The notes below the pieces were generated by a model, which searched no databases, was not told where the DNA came from, and saw only the letters and a list, made by a program, of their open reading frames with translations. 64,000 bases of DNA from JAHJUB01 sp041653615 [NCBI: Candidatus Ratteibacteria bacterium]. Its GTDB lineage: Bacteria > Ratteibacteria > UBA8468 > MWAK01. The translations under genes and the position numbers were made by a program. The DNA is taken from contig JBAZEZ010000004.1 in assembly GCA_041653615.1 (NCBI GenBank), forward strand, positions 1-64,000, written 5' to 3'. The number at the start of each line of letters is the position of its first letter. The stretch's first letter is position 1. Below are positions 34,353 through 42,510 of this stretch, piece by piece.

Positions 34353-35453
34353 TTAATCCCGCAGTTCGGACATCAGGATAATACGGTTTTCGCGTTCTGC
34401 CAATTCGGCGGCAAAGACCAATTTCATTGTTTCCAGGGAATCCGAAGCCGAAGTACCCGGCGGAAGTCCCTGGGCAACCAGGCGTGAGATTTCAACGCCC
34501 TGGCCATGTACGTTGTGTGTCCACTCCAGGTCTTTTTCCCCGGGATAGGTAATGGTTTCGACCAGTACGCTTTCCAGTTTTTCCGGAGCGTCCCGGAGTT
34601 CCCATCGGCGCGCCCGGCGCCGGAACACGTCGGTTTCAATTACGCCTTTTGTGCCGTAGATTATGTAGGTCAGGCGGTGTCCGTCGTCCGCCTGTTGGGA
34701 TATCGTCTCCTGCATGTTTTGCAGCGGGTCGCCGTCAAAAACCGAGGCCGTATGCATGAAGAAAACCAGGGTGCCGACCGCGCCGTTTTTAAACCGGTAC
34801 GTAATCTGGTGATTGTCCGAATGGCTAAAGTACATAACCGTGTTTGGCGCGGAGACGGAATAAACATTCTCTACCTGGTCTTCCATCCACCAGCGGGGAA
34901 GGTCAAGGTAATGGCAAAGCTTTTCCGCGATCAGGGTGGTTTTGCCTTTGCTGCGCCAGGTTCCTTTTTTGTGAAACTCGCTGCAGTAATAGTCGCAGTG
35001 AGAATTCAGCGGTTTTCCGATAAGACCCTGCTCAATCCACTCTTTTGCTTTCAGGTAGAGCTTGGAATAACGAAGTTCCAGCCCGATTTGCAGAAAGCTG
35101 CCTGTTTCTTTCTCTGCCTGAATCATCCGGCGGGCTTCATCCAGCGTTGTCCCCATCGGTTTTTCACATAACACCGCTTTACCGGCCCGCAGCGCCTTTA
35201 CCGCCAATTCAGTGTGGACTTCGTTTGGCGCGGCAATATAGATAAGATGTATGTTTGGATCGTTGAGTATGCTGTTCAGGTCGGATGTGGCGGGAACGTC
35301 CCGTATTTTACCGAGTTTTTGCGCCAGTTCCGATGTCGGTTCGTAGCCGACGATTTTATCAACCCAGGGCGAATCTTTGGCCGACTGCAGGTGGGTTGCG
35401 CCCATTTCACCGAGACCCAATACCGCGGCGCCTATCTTTTTTCCGGTAATCAT
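34353..35453 (-). CDS. Gfo/Idh/MocA-family oxidoreductase
   Basis: A 366-residue NAD(P)-dependent dehydrogenase with Rossmann motif VLGLGEMGATH (residues 12-22), EKPMG (about 97-101) with the catalytic Lys, and a C-terminal substrate domain with KLCHYLDLPRWWM near 184. This group oxidises or reduces sugars and cyclitols. It lies 18-19 bases from its neighbours in the operon with two M24 proteins, supporting a sugar or inositol-derivative pathway. Confidence 0.85.
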   Translation of the reverse strand: MITGKKIGAAVLGLGEMGATHLQSAKDSPWVDKIVGYEPTSELAQKLGKIRDVPATSDLNSILNDPNIHLIYIAAPNEVHTELAVKALRAGKAVLCEKPMGTTLDEARRMIQAEKETGSFLQIGLELRYSKLYLKAKEWIEQGLIGKPLNSHCDYYCSEFHKKGTWRSKGKTTLIAEKLCHYLDLPRWWMEDQVENVYSVSAPNTVMYFSHSDNHQITYRFKNGAVGTLVFFMHTASVFDGDPLQNMQETISQQADDGHRLTYIIYGTKGVIETDVFRRRARRWELRDAPEKLESVLVETITYPGEKDLEWTHNVHGQGVEISRLVAQGLPPGTSASDSLETMKLVFAAELAERENRIILMSELRD

Positions 35454-35472
35454 CTTAGCGGTTCTCCTTTTT

Positions 35473-36477
35473 TCACTTTACGTAACCCTTCAAAAATTCC
35501 ATCGCGGCGGTTAGCATGCCGGAGGTGATTGTATGGTCGGTTTTGGCTTCTTCGTGCACAAAGACGGATTTTTTCAAACCTTCCGCGCCGCACCTTTTTT
35601 CGATTGCGTCCACAAAGGCCCGGTACATAACTTCCGGGCTGCCTTCGTCCAGAGCGCACCAGCCCAGAAATATTTTGCGCGGGGGAATCAAAGAAACGAC
35701 TTGGTCCCAGTCGATGCCGGCGTTCACCATGTTCGGAATATAGTGGTAGAAACAGTGCCCAAGCCGGTATTGGTAGAATTGGTGTCGGAGCGTGGCGAAA
35801 CTTAAGAAGCAAGCCGCGGCTCTTACTTTTACGTTGGCCGCCGCGAGAATGTACGCCTGCGTGCTGCCGCCGGACCAGCCGATCGCGCCGACACGGGAAG
35901 CGCCGAGAGATTCAAGTGCTTCGACCGCGCGGGAATTATCCCAGACCGATTTCCACGCCAGACTTTTTCCCCGGCTGCAAAATTCCTCGTGGGTGTTAAT
36001 TTCGTCCATGAATTCCGTTGCGAGGCCCCACCGGATTTGTCTTTCTCCGAAACAGAGCGCGTCGGGTGCCAGGACCCGAAAACCTTCCAGGGCCGCGCGG
36101 TAACTGTACTGAAAAGGGTCGTTACAGTCCGGGTGGCTTTGATACTCCTTGCCTACAGGGAAAATATAATAACAGGTATCCTTACCGCCTCCATGTCCGT
36201 GGATAGACAGCACACCCGGAGCATTGCCGGGAATATCTTTTCGGAAGAGATGCAAAGCCGGTACGATTTCATCGTGGTCAACGTGATATTCAACGCGCTG
36301 GCGGATGACTCCGCCGGCCAGTTCTTTTTCGTCGGTCACGCGAAGTTGGAGCGGGACCGACGGGTCTTTAAAAGGGCCGAGCAATTGTTGAAACCGTTCC
36401 GCTATTTCCGGATAAGTCAGTTTCGCCGGGTATCCTTTCGGGAGGCCGATAGGTTCTACGGGGATTATTGTTTTCAT
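35473..36477 (-). CDS. Alpha/beta hydrolase (acetyl-xylan-esterase/dienelactone hydrolase type)
   Basis: A 334-residue hydrolase. Oxyanion-hole segment LSIHGHGGGKD (about 92-102), nucleophile elbow GWSGGST (Ser at about 201), acid in WCALDEGSPE and the His in KTDHTIT near the end. The VLAPDALCFGER segment near 135 is typical of the AXE1/DUF acetyl-esterase group. No signal peptide. It overlaps the upstream M24 gene by four bases. Probably de-esterifies a small substrate before the following enzymes act. Confidence 0.8.
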   Translation of the reverse strand: MKTIIPVEPIGLPKGYPAKLTYPEIAERFQQLLGPFKDPSVPLQLRVTDEKELAGGVIRQRVEYHVDHDEIVPALHLFRKDIPGNAPGVLSIHGHGGGKDTCYYIFPVGKEYQSHPDCNDPFQYSYRAALEGFRVLAPDALCFGERQIRWGLATEFMDEINTHEEFCSRGKSLAWKSVWDNSRAVEALESLGASRVGAIGWSGGSTQAYILAAANVKVRAAACFLSFATLRHQFYQYRLGHCFYHYIPNMVNAGIDWDQVVSLIPPRKIFLGWCALDEGSPEVMYRAFVDAIEKRCGAEGLKKSVFVHEEAKTDHTITSGMLTAAMEFLKGYVK

Positions 36478-37640
36478 TTAGACAGGAGTTGGTCCATCTT
36501 TGGGCTGAACGGCACCGCGCCCTTTTCTGTTATCTCGTATCCGGTTTCAATCCGGGCGCCGTTGAATTCCGGGTGTCCAAAGAAGCTGATGTCAACACAA
36601 ACGGCCATGCCTGGTTTTAAAACATCATCGCTGTTTGGACCGAAAAAAGGAGATTCGGCTTCATGCAGGCCGATGGTATGCGCGAAGGGGCAGACTAAAT
36701 AACGCGTCAGGTCGTGTTCTTTGAAATAGGCGCGGGCTGGCGCATCTATTTCCCGTCCGGTCCGGCCGGCCGCCAGTTGTTCTTTGGTCAGGCGGAATGC
36801 TTCCTTCAGGTGTTTCACGCATTCTTTCTGTTTTGCGGTGCAAGAGCCGGATACCGGCAGAGTATCGCCGACTACCCCGGCATAACCTTGTACTTTGGGG
36901 GCAAGTCCGACCATCACCATCTCCCCGTCCGTTAATTTTTTGGCGCTGGCGGTCGGTACCACCGCGTTACCCCTTTTTCCGCTTCCGACGATGGCAGTGA
37001 AACCGAAACCGCTGGCCCCGCGGGAGCGGGCCGCGTATTCTCCGGCAGCGGCAATTTCAATTTCGGAAACACCGGCCGCTATCTTTTGCTTCATCGCGTC
37101 GTAGCAAAAGTCGGCTAATTTGAAAGATTCTCTTATCCGGGCAAGTTCCCAAGCGGATTTTAGATACCGCAGTTCCACGAATTCCCGGGTAATGTCAATT
37201 AATTTCACCCCGGTAAAACCCTCGGAGATTTGTCGGTGGCAGTCGGCCGGCATCCGGCCGGCGCCGACCAATCCGGCCCGTTTCACTTTTCCGGTTTTGG
37301 AGTTGAGTTCGGTGAAAAGTTTAGGAAAATCAATAATGGTGGCGTTGGGATACTCTTCGTCCGGTACCATGAAGACCGGGAAATTTCTGGTTTCAGTAAT
37401 GGCGCTGTCCAGTTTCGCGAATGGTTCGCTCTCCGGGCCGCCTAAAATCATCGGTTCGCCTTTCCCGGGCACCAGAACTGCCCCGCTTTCAAATTGGGGA
37501 CACCAGCCGGTCAGGTACCAGCCGTTTCCAATGTTGAACTCGTCGTAATAGACCAGGCAGATATCCAGTTCTTTTTCCGCCATAATCTTTCTAACCTTAT
37601 CCAACCTCTTGTCTCGTTCTTCTTTTGACAGGTAGCCCAT
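36474..37640 (-). CDS. M24-family (creatinase-like) protein, second copy, both Asp ligands lost
   Basis: A 388-residue protein with the same two-domain plan as the gene at 32142-33308. Here the first Asp position reads VGLAP (Gly), the second reads YAGVV (Val), His is kept (FAHTIGLHE), the first Glu is Asp (CVDISFF) and the last Glu is kept (ARIETG). It should not bind two metals and is probably a creatinase-like hydrolase or a non-catalytic partner of the other copy. First gene of the six-gene operon; 26 bases from the LysM gene. Confidence 0.8.
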   Translation of the reverse strand: MGYLSKEERDKRLDKVRKIMAEKELDICLVYYDEFNIGNGWYLTGWCPQFESGAVLVPGKGEPMILGGPESEPFAKLDSAITETRNFPVFMVPDEEYPNATIIDFPKLFTELNSKTGKVKRAGLVGAGRMPADCHRQISEGFTGVKLIDITREFVELRYLKSAWELARIRESFKLADFCYDAMKQKIAAGVSEIEIAAAGEYAARSRGASGFGFTAIVGSGKRGNAVVPTASAKKLTDGEMVMVGLAPKVQGYAGVVGDTLPVSGSCTAKQKECVKHLKEAFRLTKEQLAAGRTGREIDAPARAYFKEHDLTRYLVCPFAHTIGLHEAESPFFGPNSDDVLKPGMAVCVDISFFGHPEFNGARIETGYEITEKGAVPFSPKMDQLLSK

Positions 37641-37666
37641 CGTTTTTCCTCTTGATTGTTGTGAAT

Positions 37667-38308
37667 TTATTCGGCTGTATCCTTTTGGGGAACGGCCAGA
37701 ATCTGTCCTTTTTTTACTTCGCTGCCTTCCGGCATCAGGTTTGCTTCCCGAATATCTTCCGGGGTAAGACCGTACTGTTGGGCGATGCTTTCCAGGGTTT
37801 CGCCTTCTTTGACCGTGTAGAAGGTAAGTTCGCCTTCAATAATCGAAGTGGGTTCAATCAGGGGAGGCGTATCCGTATGGGTTTTGGAACTGAGCCCTTT
37901 TTTGACTTTACGCGTCCGGATGAGAAGCCGCTGTCCGGGCCGCACGGTGGTGCTCTTCAGGTGATTTAATTTTACCAGGTTGTTGACCGTGGTGTGGGTA
38001 CGTACGGCAATTTTGGAGAGACTATCTCCTTTTCGGACCACATAATAATCCTTGCGGAGAGTGTAATTTTTATTTACGGCTGTGTTTTTTGTTTTTCCTT
38101 TCGGGTTTATTTGAAGTTTTTGGCCGACGTAGATATGGCTGCTTTTTAATCCGTTCCAAGTTTTTAACCGGCTGACGCTCACCCGGTATTTACCGGCAAT
38201 CTTGCCTAGAGTGTCGCCGTTTTTGACTCGATAAACTTCCGCTTGGGCGAGGCTAGCCCAGAAGACGACGGCCAGCAAGAGGCCAATTTTGATTATTTTT
38301 TTCAACAT
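37667..38308 (-). CDS. LysM-domain cell-wall binding protein
   Basis: A 213-residue exported protein: signal peptide (residues 1-23, cleaved after AQA), then three LysM domains at about 25-68 (YRVKNGDTLGKIAGKY), 89-132 (YVVRKGDSLSKIAVRT) and 162-207 (FYTVKEGETLESIAQQY), joined by basic linkers. LysM binds N-acetylglucosamine in peptidoglycan. No catalytic domain is attached, so it is a wall-anchored binding or structural protein. Confidence 0.9.
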   Translation of the reverse strand: MLKKIIKIGLLLAVVFWASLAQAEVYRVKNGDTLGKIAGKYRVSVSRLKTWNGLKSSHIYVGQKLQINPKGKTKNTAVNKNYTLRKDYYVVRKGDSLSKIAVRTHTTVNNLVKLNHLKSTTVRPGQRLLIRTRKVKKGLSSKTHTDTPPLIEPTSIIEGELTFYTVKEGETLESIAQQYGLTPEDIREANLMPEGSEVKKGQILAVPQKDTAE

Positions 38309-38315
38309 TGTCCCC

Positions 38316-38975
38316 CTACCTGTTTTCCTTGATTTTTTTTATTTCCTCCTGCAGGCTCTTTACTTCTTCGTGGAGATCAGAGCATTCTTTGAAGAGGATG
38401 CGCAGGGGTTCGGCAAACGGGTCCGGCAATTTACCGTGTTCCAGGTCAAAGCCGATTTTGCGGTGTTCTTCCACGATTTGGCCCGGGATACCGACTACGG
38501 TGGCGCCTGCCGGTACATCTTTAACTACCACCGAGCCGGCGCCAACCATCGCGCCGTCGCCCAGAGTGATCGGGCCCAGGACTTTCGCGCCGGTGCCGAC
38601 CAGGACGTTGTTGCCCAGGGTCGGATGCCGTTTCTTTTTTTCGAGGGACGTGCCGCCCAGGACAACACCTTGATATAGGAGGACGTCATTTCCGATTTCC
38701 GTTGTTTCCCCGATTACCACGCCCATTCCGTGGTCGATAAAGAACCGCCGGCCAATCATGGCGCCGGGGTGAATTTCGATGCCGGTGAGAAACCGGTTAA
38801 AGTGAGAGATAAAGCGTCCGAAAGTCCTGGAGCCGGTGCGCCAGAAGAAATGGGCGGCGCGGTGTAGCCAGATGGCGTGGAGGCCCGGGTAACAGAGCAG
38901 GACTTCAACGATGTTGCGGGCAGCCGGGTCCCGGCTGAAAACACCCCTGATATCTTCTCTGATAGTACGAAACAT
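38316..38975 (-). CDS. cysE: Serine O-acetyltransferase
   Basis: A 219-residue enzyme making O-acetylserine for cysteine synthesis. It has an N-terminal helical part starting at [20 protein letters not shown] and a left-handed hexapeptide-repeat helix; [15 protein letters not shown] (about 98-112) contains the catalytic Asp/His pair and [14 protein letters not shown] is a repeat turn. The C-terminal helix (residues 190-219) is coiled coil. It starts three bases after the E2 subunit gene. No cysK is nearby. Confidence 0.93.
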   Translation of the reverse strand: MFRTIREDIRGVFSRDPAARNIVEVLLCYPGLHAIWLHRAAHFFWRTGSRTFGRFISHFNRFLTGIEIHPGAMIGRRFFIDHGMGVVIGETTEIGNDVLLYQGVVLGGTSLEKKKRHPTLGNNVLVGTGAKVLGPITLGDGAMVGAGSVVVKDVPAGATVVGIPGQIVEEHRKIGFDLEHGKLPDPFAEPLRILFKECSDLHEEVKSLQEEIKKIKENR

Positions 38976-38977
38976 TA

Positions 38978-40186
38978 TTATGTCTTCAAACGGTCAATTA
39001 TTTCCTGCAGCTTTTGCAGAAAACGAGCGCTGTACGAACCGTCAACGACCCGGTGGTCGCAGGCCAGAGTGATTTCCAGGAGCGGTTTGACTGCCGGACT
39101 ACCGTTGACCGCGACCACACCGTCCTTAATGGCAGACACGCCCATAATTACTACCTGGGGCTGGTAGATTATCGGGTAGAAGGAGTCCAGGCCGTAAGCG
39201 CCTAGGTTGGAGAGGGTGAAGGTACCGCCCTCAAGGTCTTCTCTGGGTATTTTATTATCCCGGACCTCCGCAACCAGTCGTTTTCGTTCCGCGGTAATTT
39301 CCCGGTAGGTTTTTCGGTTGATTGATTTTAAGATTGGTACTATCAGTCCTTCGGTTCGGGCAACCGCTAATCCCAGATTGATTTCCGGGTGGATGGTCAG
39401 TTCCTTATTTTCGTAAGTGGCGTTCATTTCCGGAAAGTCAGCCAGAATTTCCGCCACCGCCTTAATCAAGACATCGGTATAGGTGATATCCGGGTCTTTA
39501 TCTTTCAGGCGCGTTCTGATTGCTTTCAGGTTGGTTGCGTCTATTACCTTGCGCAGATAGTAATGGGGAATTTCTGCCTTGCTTTTGCTCAAACGGTCCG
39601 CGATAATCTGGCGCAGGGGTGACAGCCGTTGTTTTTTAGTTCCCGGCGTTTCCGGATTTAGCGTTCCTTTACCGGGCGCGGTTTTCAGCACATCTTCTTC
39701 GGTAATTCGGCCGTTAGGTCCGGTTCCGCTGACGGAACTCAGGTCAATTCCCATTTCCCGGGCGCGTTTTTTGGCCAAGGGCGAGGCGATGATTTGACCG
39801 GACGGTCTTGTTTCCACTCCTACCTTATCTCCCCCTTCTAGAGGGAGGGATGAAAGTGATGGAGAAGATTTTTTTTCAATTTTTCTCCCCTCTGGCGGGA
39901 GAGATGTAGGCGGCGGAGTGGTTATTGCCGGAAGCGGTTCGTCCATGGATTCGGCCAGATATCCGACCACCGAGGTAACCGGTATTGCCTTATCGCTGGC
40001 CGGAACTAAAATTTTACGTAGGAATCCGGAGTGTATCGATTCTACCTCGAAGTTGGTCTTGTCGCTCATTACCTCGAAGACCGGCTCGCCCTTTTCTACT
40101 TTCTGGCCTTCTTCTTTAAACCATTTAGCCAGGTAGCCTTCTTCCATCGTCTCGCCCAGCTTGGGCATGATTATTTCTCTGACCAT
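38978..40186 (-). CDS. pdhC: 2-oxoacid dehydrogenase E2 (dihydrolipoyl acyltransferase)
   Basis: A 402-residue E2 subunit: lipoyl domain at residues 2-75 with the lipoylated lysine K43 in SDKTNF, a linker (about 80-133), peripheral subunit binding domain ([17 protein letters not shown], about 136-170) and catalytic domain (about 180-400) ending with [15 protein letters not shown] that carries the active-site His and Asp. It passes acyl groups from E1 to CoA. The linker contains a stretch ([17 protein letters not shown]) that looks like a translated palindromic repeat. Pyruvate is the likely substrate but acetoin or branched acids are not excluded. Confidence 0.9.
   Translation of the reverse strand: MVREIIMPKLGETMEEGYLAKWFKEEGQKVEKGEPVFEVMSDKTNFEVESIHSGFLRKILVPASDKAIPVTSVVGYLAESMDEPLPAITTPPPTSLPPEGRKIEKKSSPSLSSLPLEGGDKVGVETRPSGQIIASPLAKKRAREMGIDLSSVSGTGPNGRITEEDVLKTAPGKGTLNPETPGTKKQRLSPLRQIIADRLSKSKAEIPHYYLRKVIDATNLKAIRTRLKDKDPDITYTDVLIKAVAEILADFPEMNATYENKELTIHPEINLGLAVARTEGLIVPILKSINRKTYREITAERKRLVAEVRDNKIPREDLEGGTFTLSNLGAYGLDSFYPIIYQPQVVIMGVSAIKDGVVAVNGSPAVKPLLEITLACDHRVVDGSYSARFLQKLQEIIDRLKT
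39828..39905. repeat. Palindromic repeat inside the E2 linker coding region
   Basis: CTCCCCCTTCTAGAGGGAG (about 39829-39847) and CTCCCCTCTGGCGGGAGAG (about 39885-39903) are two small inverted repeats about 40 bases apart. Their translation falls in the low-complexity linker between lipoyl and binding domains. The same kind of CTCCC/GGGAG element is common between genes in other genomes, so it was probably inserted here in frame. Confidence 0.5.
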
Positions 40187-40206
40187 AATTTTACCTCATC
40201 TTTGAT

Positions 40207-40287
40207 GTCATTCCCGCAGACAGTAAGCGGAAATCCAAGCATCTAAGGTGTAGATTCCCGTTTGATGCATACGGGACGCGGGACGAC
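40207..40287. repeat. Palindromic repeat (CATTCCCGC family)
   Basis: GTCATTCCCGC at the left and GCGGGACGAC at the right are inverted, with inner AAATCC and GATTCCCGTTTGATGC. It occupies the gap between the E1-beta and E2 genes. No coding content. Confidence 0.5.
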
Positions 40288-41261
40288 TATGAAACTAGTT
40301 TTTTTATCTCGCGGTATATGCGGTCCGCGTCGGGAATGGCCAGTTTTTCCAGGACTGGACTCTTGGGCATCGGCACGTCCGCGCCTGCGATGCGCAGGAC
40401 CGGCGCGTCAAGATAGTCAAAACAATTTTCCATAACCTGCATTCCAATCTCCGCTCCGGTACCGCCGGTCTTGGTGCCTTCTTCCACAATTATCGCCCGG
40501 TGAGTTTTCCGGACCGATTCGGAAATCATTTCCATATCCAGGGGCAGGAGCGTGCGCGGGTCTATTACTTCAACCTCGATTCCTTCTTCCGCCAGTCTTT
40601 TGGCTGCTTCCAGGGCAAAATAAAGCATCCGGGAATAGGCGATTACGGTTGCGTCTTTCCCGGGACGTTTTACGTCCGCTTTGCCAATTGGCAGCAGGTA
40701 TTCGCCTTCCGGGACCGGACCTTTAACGTTGTAGAGCATCTTATGCTCAATAAAGAGAATCGGATTATCTTCCCGGATTGAGGACTTGAGCAGTCCTTTG
40801 GCATCGGCCGGAGTTGCCGGAATGACGACTTTTAAACCCGGGACGTGCAGGAACCATGATTCCAGACTCTGGGAATGGTGCGCGCCCAGGGTTCGACCGG
40901 CGCCGCCTTCGGTCCGGATGACAAGGGGAACTTTGGTCTTACCGCCGAACATATAACGGATTTTAGCAACCTGGTTGCCAATCTGTTCCAGGCAGATGCC
41001 CATGAAATCTATGTACATGATTTCCACGACCGGACGCATGCCGGTGATGGCCGCGCCCAGTCCGGCGCCGATAATGGCGGCTTCCGAAATGGCGGTATCG
41101 CGTACTCGTTTCTCGCCGAATTTCTGCATCAGGTTTAGCGTTACGCCGTACGCGCCTCCGTAAACAGCGATATCTTCGCCCATCAGGAAGACGCTCTGGT
41201 CTCTTTCCATCTCTTCACTCAGCGCTTCGTTCAACGCCTGTCGGTAGGTGATTTCACGCAT
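40287..41261 (-). CDS. pdhB: 2-oxoacid dehydrogenase E1 beta subunit
   Basis: A 324-residue subunit of the thiamine-diphosphate dependent E1 heterotetramer. The start at 41261 (MREITYRQALNEAL) has the ribosome site GAGGAG nine bases upstream; longer reading to 41294 comes from a palindromic repeat and is rejected. Family blocks: GEDIAVYGGAYGVT (about 28-41), FGEKRVRDTAISEAAIIGAG (45-64), SLESWFLHVPGLKVV (about 134-148) and VEVIDPRTLLPLD (about 230-242). Works with the E1 alpha and E2 genes on either side. Confidence 0.93.
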   Translation of the reverse strand: MREITYRQALNEALSEEMERDQSVFLMGEDIAVYGGAYGVTLNLMQKFGEKRVRDTAISEAAIIGAGLGAAITGMRPVVEIMYIDFMGICLEQIGNQVAKIRYMFGGKTKVPLVIRTEGGAGRTLGAHHSQSLESWFLHVPGLKVVIPATPADAKGLLKSSIREDNPILFIEHKMLYNVKGPVPEGEYLLPIGKADVKRPGKDATVIAYSRMLYFALEAAKRLAEEGIEVEVIDPRTLLPLDMEMISESVRKTHRAIIVEEGTKTGGTGAEIGMQVMENCFDYLDAPVLRIAGADVPMPKSPVLEKLAIPDADRIYREIKKLVS

Positions 41262-41282
41262 TGCACTCCTCGCTAAAAGAAT

Positions 41283-41340
41283 TGTAGTCGCCAAGTTTGC
41301 TTGGCGTTGTTAAAAGAGCCAACCAAGGTTGGCGACTACA
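41283..41340. repeat. 58-bp palindromic repeat with TGTAG...CTACA ends
   Basis: TGTAGTCGCCAA at 41283 and TTGGCGACTACA ending at 41340 are perfect 12-bp inverted ends; inside are two small hairpins (GCCAAGTTTGCTTGGC and GCCAACCAAGGTTGGC). The right end supplies the TAG stop codon of the E1 alpha gene. The same end sequence and two-hairpin plan recur in the element inside valS at 46199-46254. Confidence 0.75.
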
Positions 41341-42304
41341 TTTCATAGTAGACATCCCGGTAGAGTTCTTCCGGTTTCGGGTCAGGGCTCTTAATGGCAA
41401 AGTCAATTGCCGCTTCCAGTTCAGCGGTTACTTCTTTGTCCAGGTCCGCCACCTCTTTTTCGGTCAGGACGGTCTGTTCCTGCATCTTCCGGCTGAACGC
41501 CATGATGCAGTCCCGGTCGCGCCAGGATTTTTCTTCTTCTTTGGTTCGGTAGGCGCGCGGGTCGCTGCGGGAATGGCCGTAATAGCGGTAAGTGTTGCAG
41601 ACGATGAGAGCCGGTCCGTCGCCTTTCCGGGCCGTCGCCGCGTACTTTGTTACCATATCTTTTACCGCCAGGACGTCCATGCCGTCACAGCATTCCGCCG
41701 GCATGTTATAAGGCACTGCTTTTTTAGTCAAGTCATTTACCGCGCAGGCGCGTTCCACGGAAACAGACATTCCGTAAAGGTTATTTTCACAGATAAAAAC
41801 AACCGGCAGTTTCCATTTGCCGGCCATGTTCAGCGATTCGTGGAAGAGGCCGGTGTTGGTTGCGCCGTCTCCGAAGAAACAAAGGACAATCTGGTTGGTG
41901 CCGCGTAATTGGATTGAAAGTCCGGCGCCGGCCGCGATTCCGATACTGCCGCCAACGATGCCGTTGGCGCCTAGGTTTCCTTTTGAGACGTCGGCCAGGT
42001 GCAGGGAACCGCCCTTGCCTTTGCAGACGCCGGTTTCTTTGCCCAGAATTTCCGCCATCAGTTCCGGCAGGGAGCCGCCCTTGGCGATGGCGTGTCCGTG
42101 GCCGCGGTGCGTGCTGGTAATGTAATCGTTTTCGCGGATGGCTGCCATCGCTCCGACCGCGCAGGCCTCCTCGCCGGCGTAAAGATGCGAGCCGCCTTCC
42201 GCAATGTTACGCGCCATAAGGTCCATAATGGCGTCTTCAAATTGGCGGATTTGCATCATCTGTTTCAATAGATGTCTCGCTTCGTTTTTGGTTATCTTTT
42301 TCAT
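41336..42304 (-). CDS. pdhA: 2-oxoacid dehydrogenase E1 alpha subunit
   Basis: A 322-residue subunit that binds thiamine diphosphate: GDGATNTGLFHESLNMA (about 150-166) ending at ENN is the binding motif, STHRGHGHAIAKG (about 65-77) and KGKGGSLHLADVSKG near 98 line the site, and YRYYGHSRSDPRAYR near 242 is the phosphorylation-loop region. The start MKKITKNEARHLL at 42304 fits relatives; a start at 42349 is possible, while anything upstream lies in a palindromic element. The stop codon is donated by the repeat at 41283-41340. No E3 gene is in view. Confidence 0.92.
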   Translation of the reverse strand: MKKITKNEARHLLKQMMQIRQFEDAIMDLMARNIAEGGSHLYAGEEACAVGAMAAIRENDYITSTHRGHGHAIAKGGSLPELMAEILGKETGVCKGKGGSLHLADVSKGNLGANGIVGGSIGIAAGAGLSIQLRGTNQIVLCFFGDGATNTGLFHESLNMAGKWKLPVVFICENNLYGMSVSVERACAVNDLTKKAVPYNMPAECCDGMDVLAVKDMVTKYAATARKGDGPALIVCNTYRYYGHSRSDPRAYRTKEEEKSWRDRDCIMAFSRKMQEQTVLTEKEVADLDKEVTAELEAAIDFAIKSPDPKPEELYRDVYYEM

Positions 42305-42353
42305 ATATTTTTTTAGTTTTTCTTCTGCAACGAGGGTAGCCTGGTACATCGGA

Positions 42354-42498
42354 ATTTCGCGGAGTGACGGAAACAAAACAAGCAGCACGAGGGATTGAGT
42401 ATCCGGGGCTCGCCATGACTTTTAGGCGAGAACACGGAGAGGCTCGTTCCCGAGTTGCGTAGTTTTGTCCGGCACGCAGAGTGTTCCGCGAACCAGAT
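42354..42498. repeat. Palindromic element with GAGGCTCG core
   Basis: Left arm about 42354-42381 (TTTCGCGGAGTGACGG...AAACAAAAC) and right arm about 42463-42492 (GTTTTGTCCGGCACGC...TTCCGCGAA) are inverted copies. The inside holds GGGGCTCGCC and AGGCTCG as in the element at 24639-24808. It separates the dehydrogenase complex genes from the zinc dehydrogenase gene. Confidence 0.6.
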
Positions 42499-42510
42499 AC
42501 CCGAGTATTT

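Noticed and set aside
34506-35171. 221-residue plus-strand open frame
   Set aside because: Antisense shadow of the second Gfo/Idh/MocA gene.
35989-36702. 237-residue plus-strand open frame
   Set aside because: Antisense to the hydrolase and M24 genes; no motifs of its own.
41262-41294. Longer N-terminus for the E1 beta subunit
   Set aside because: These codons overlap the palindromic element, and the inner ATG at 41261 has a proper ribosome site.
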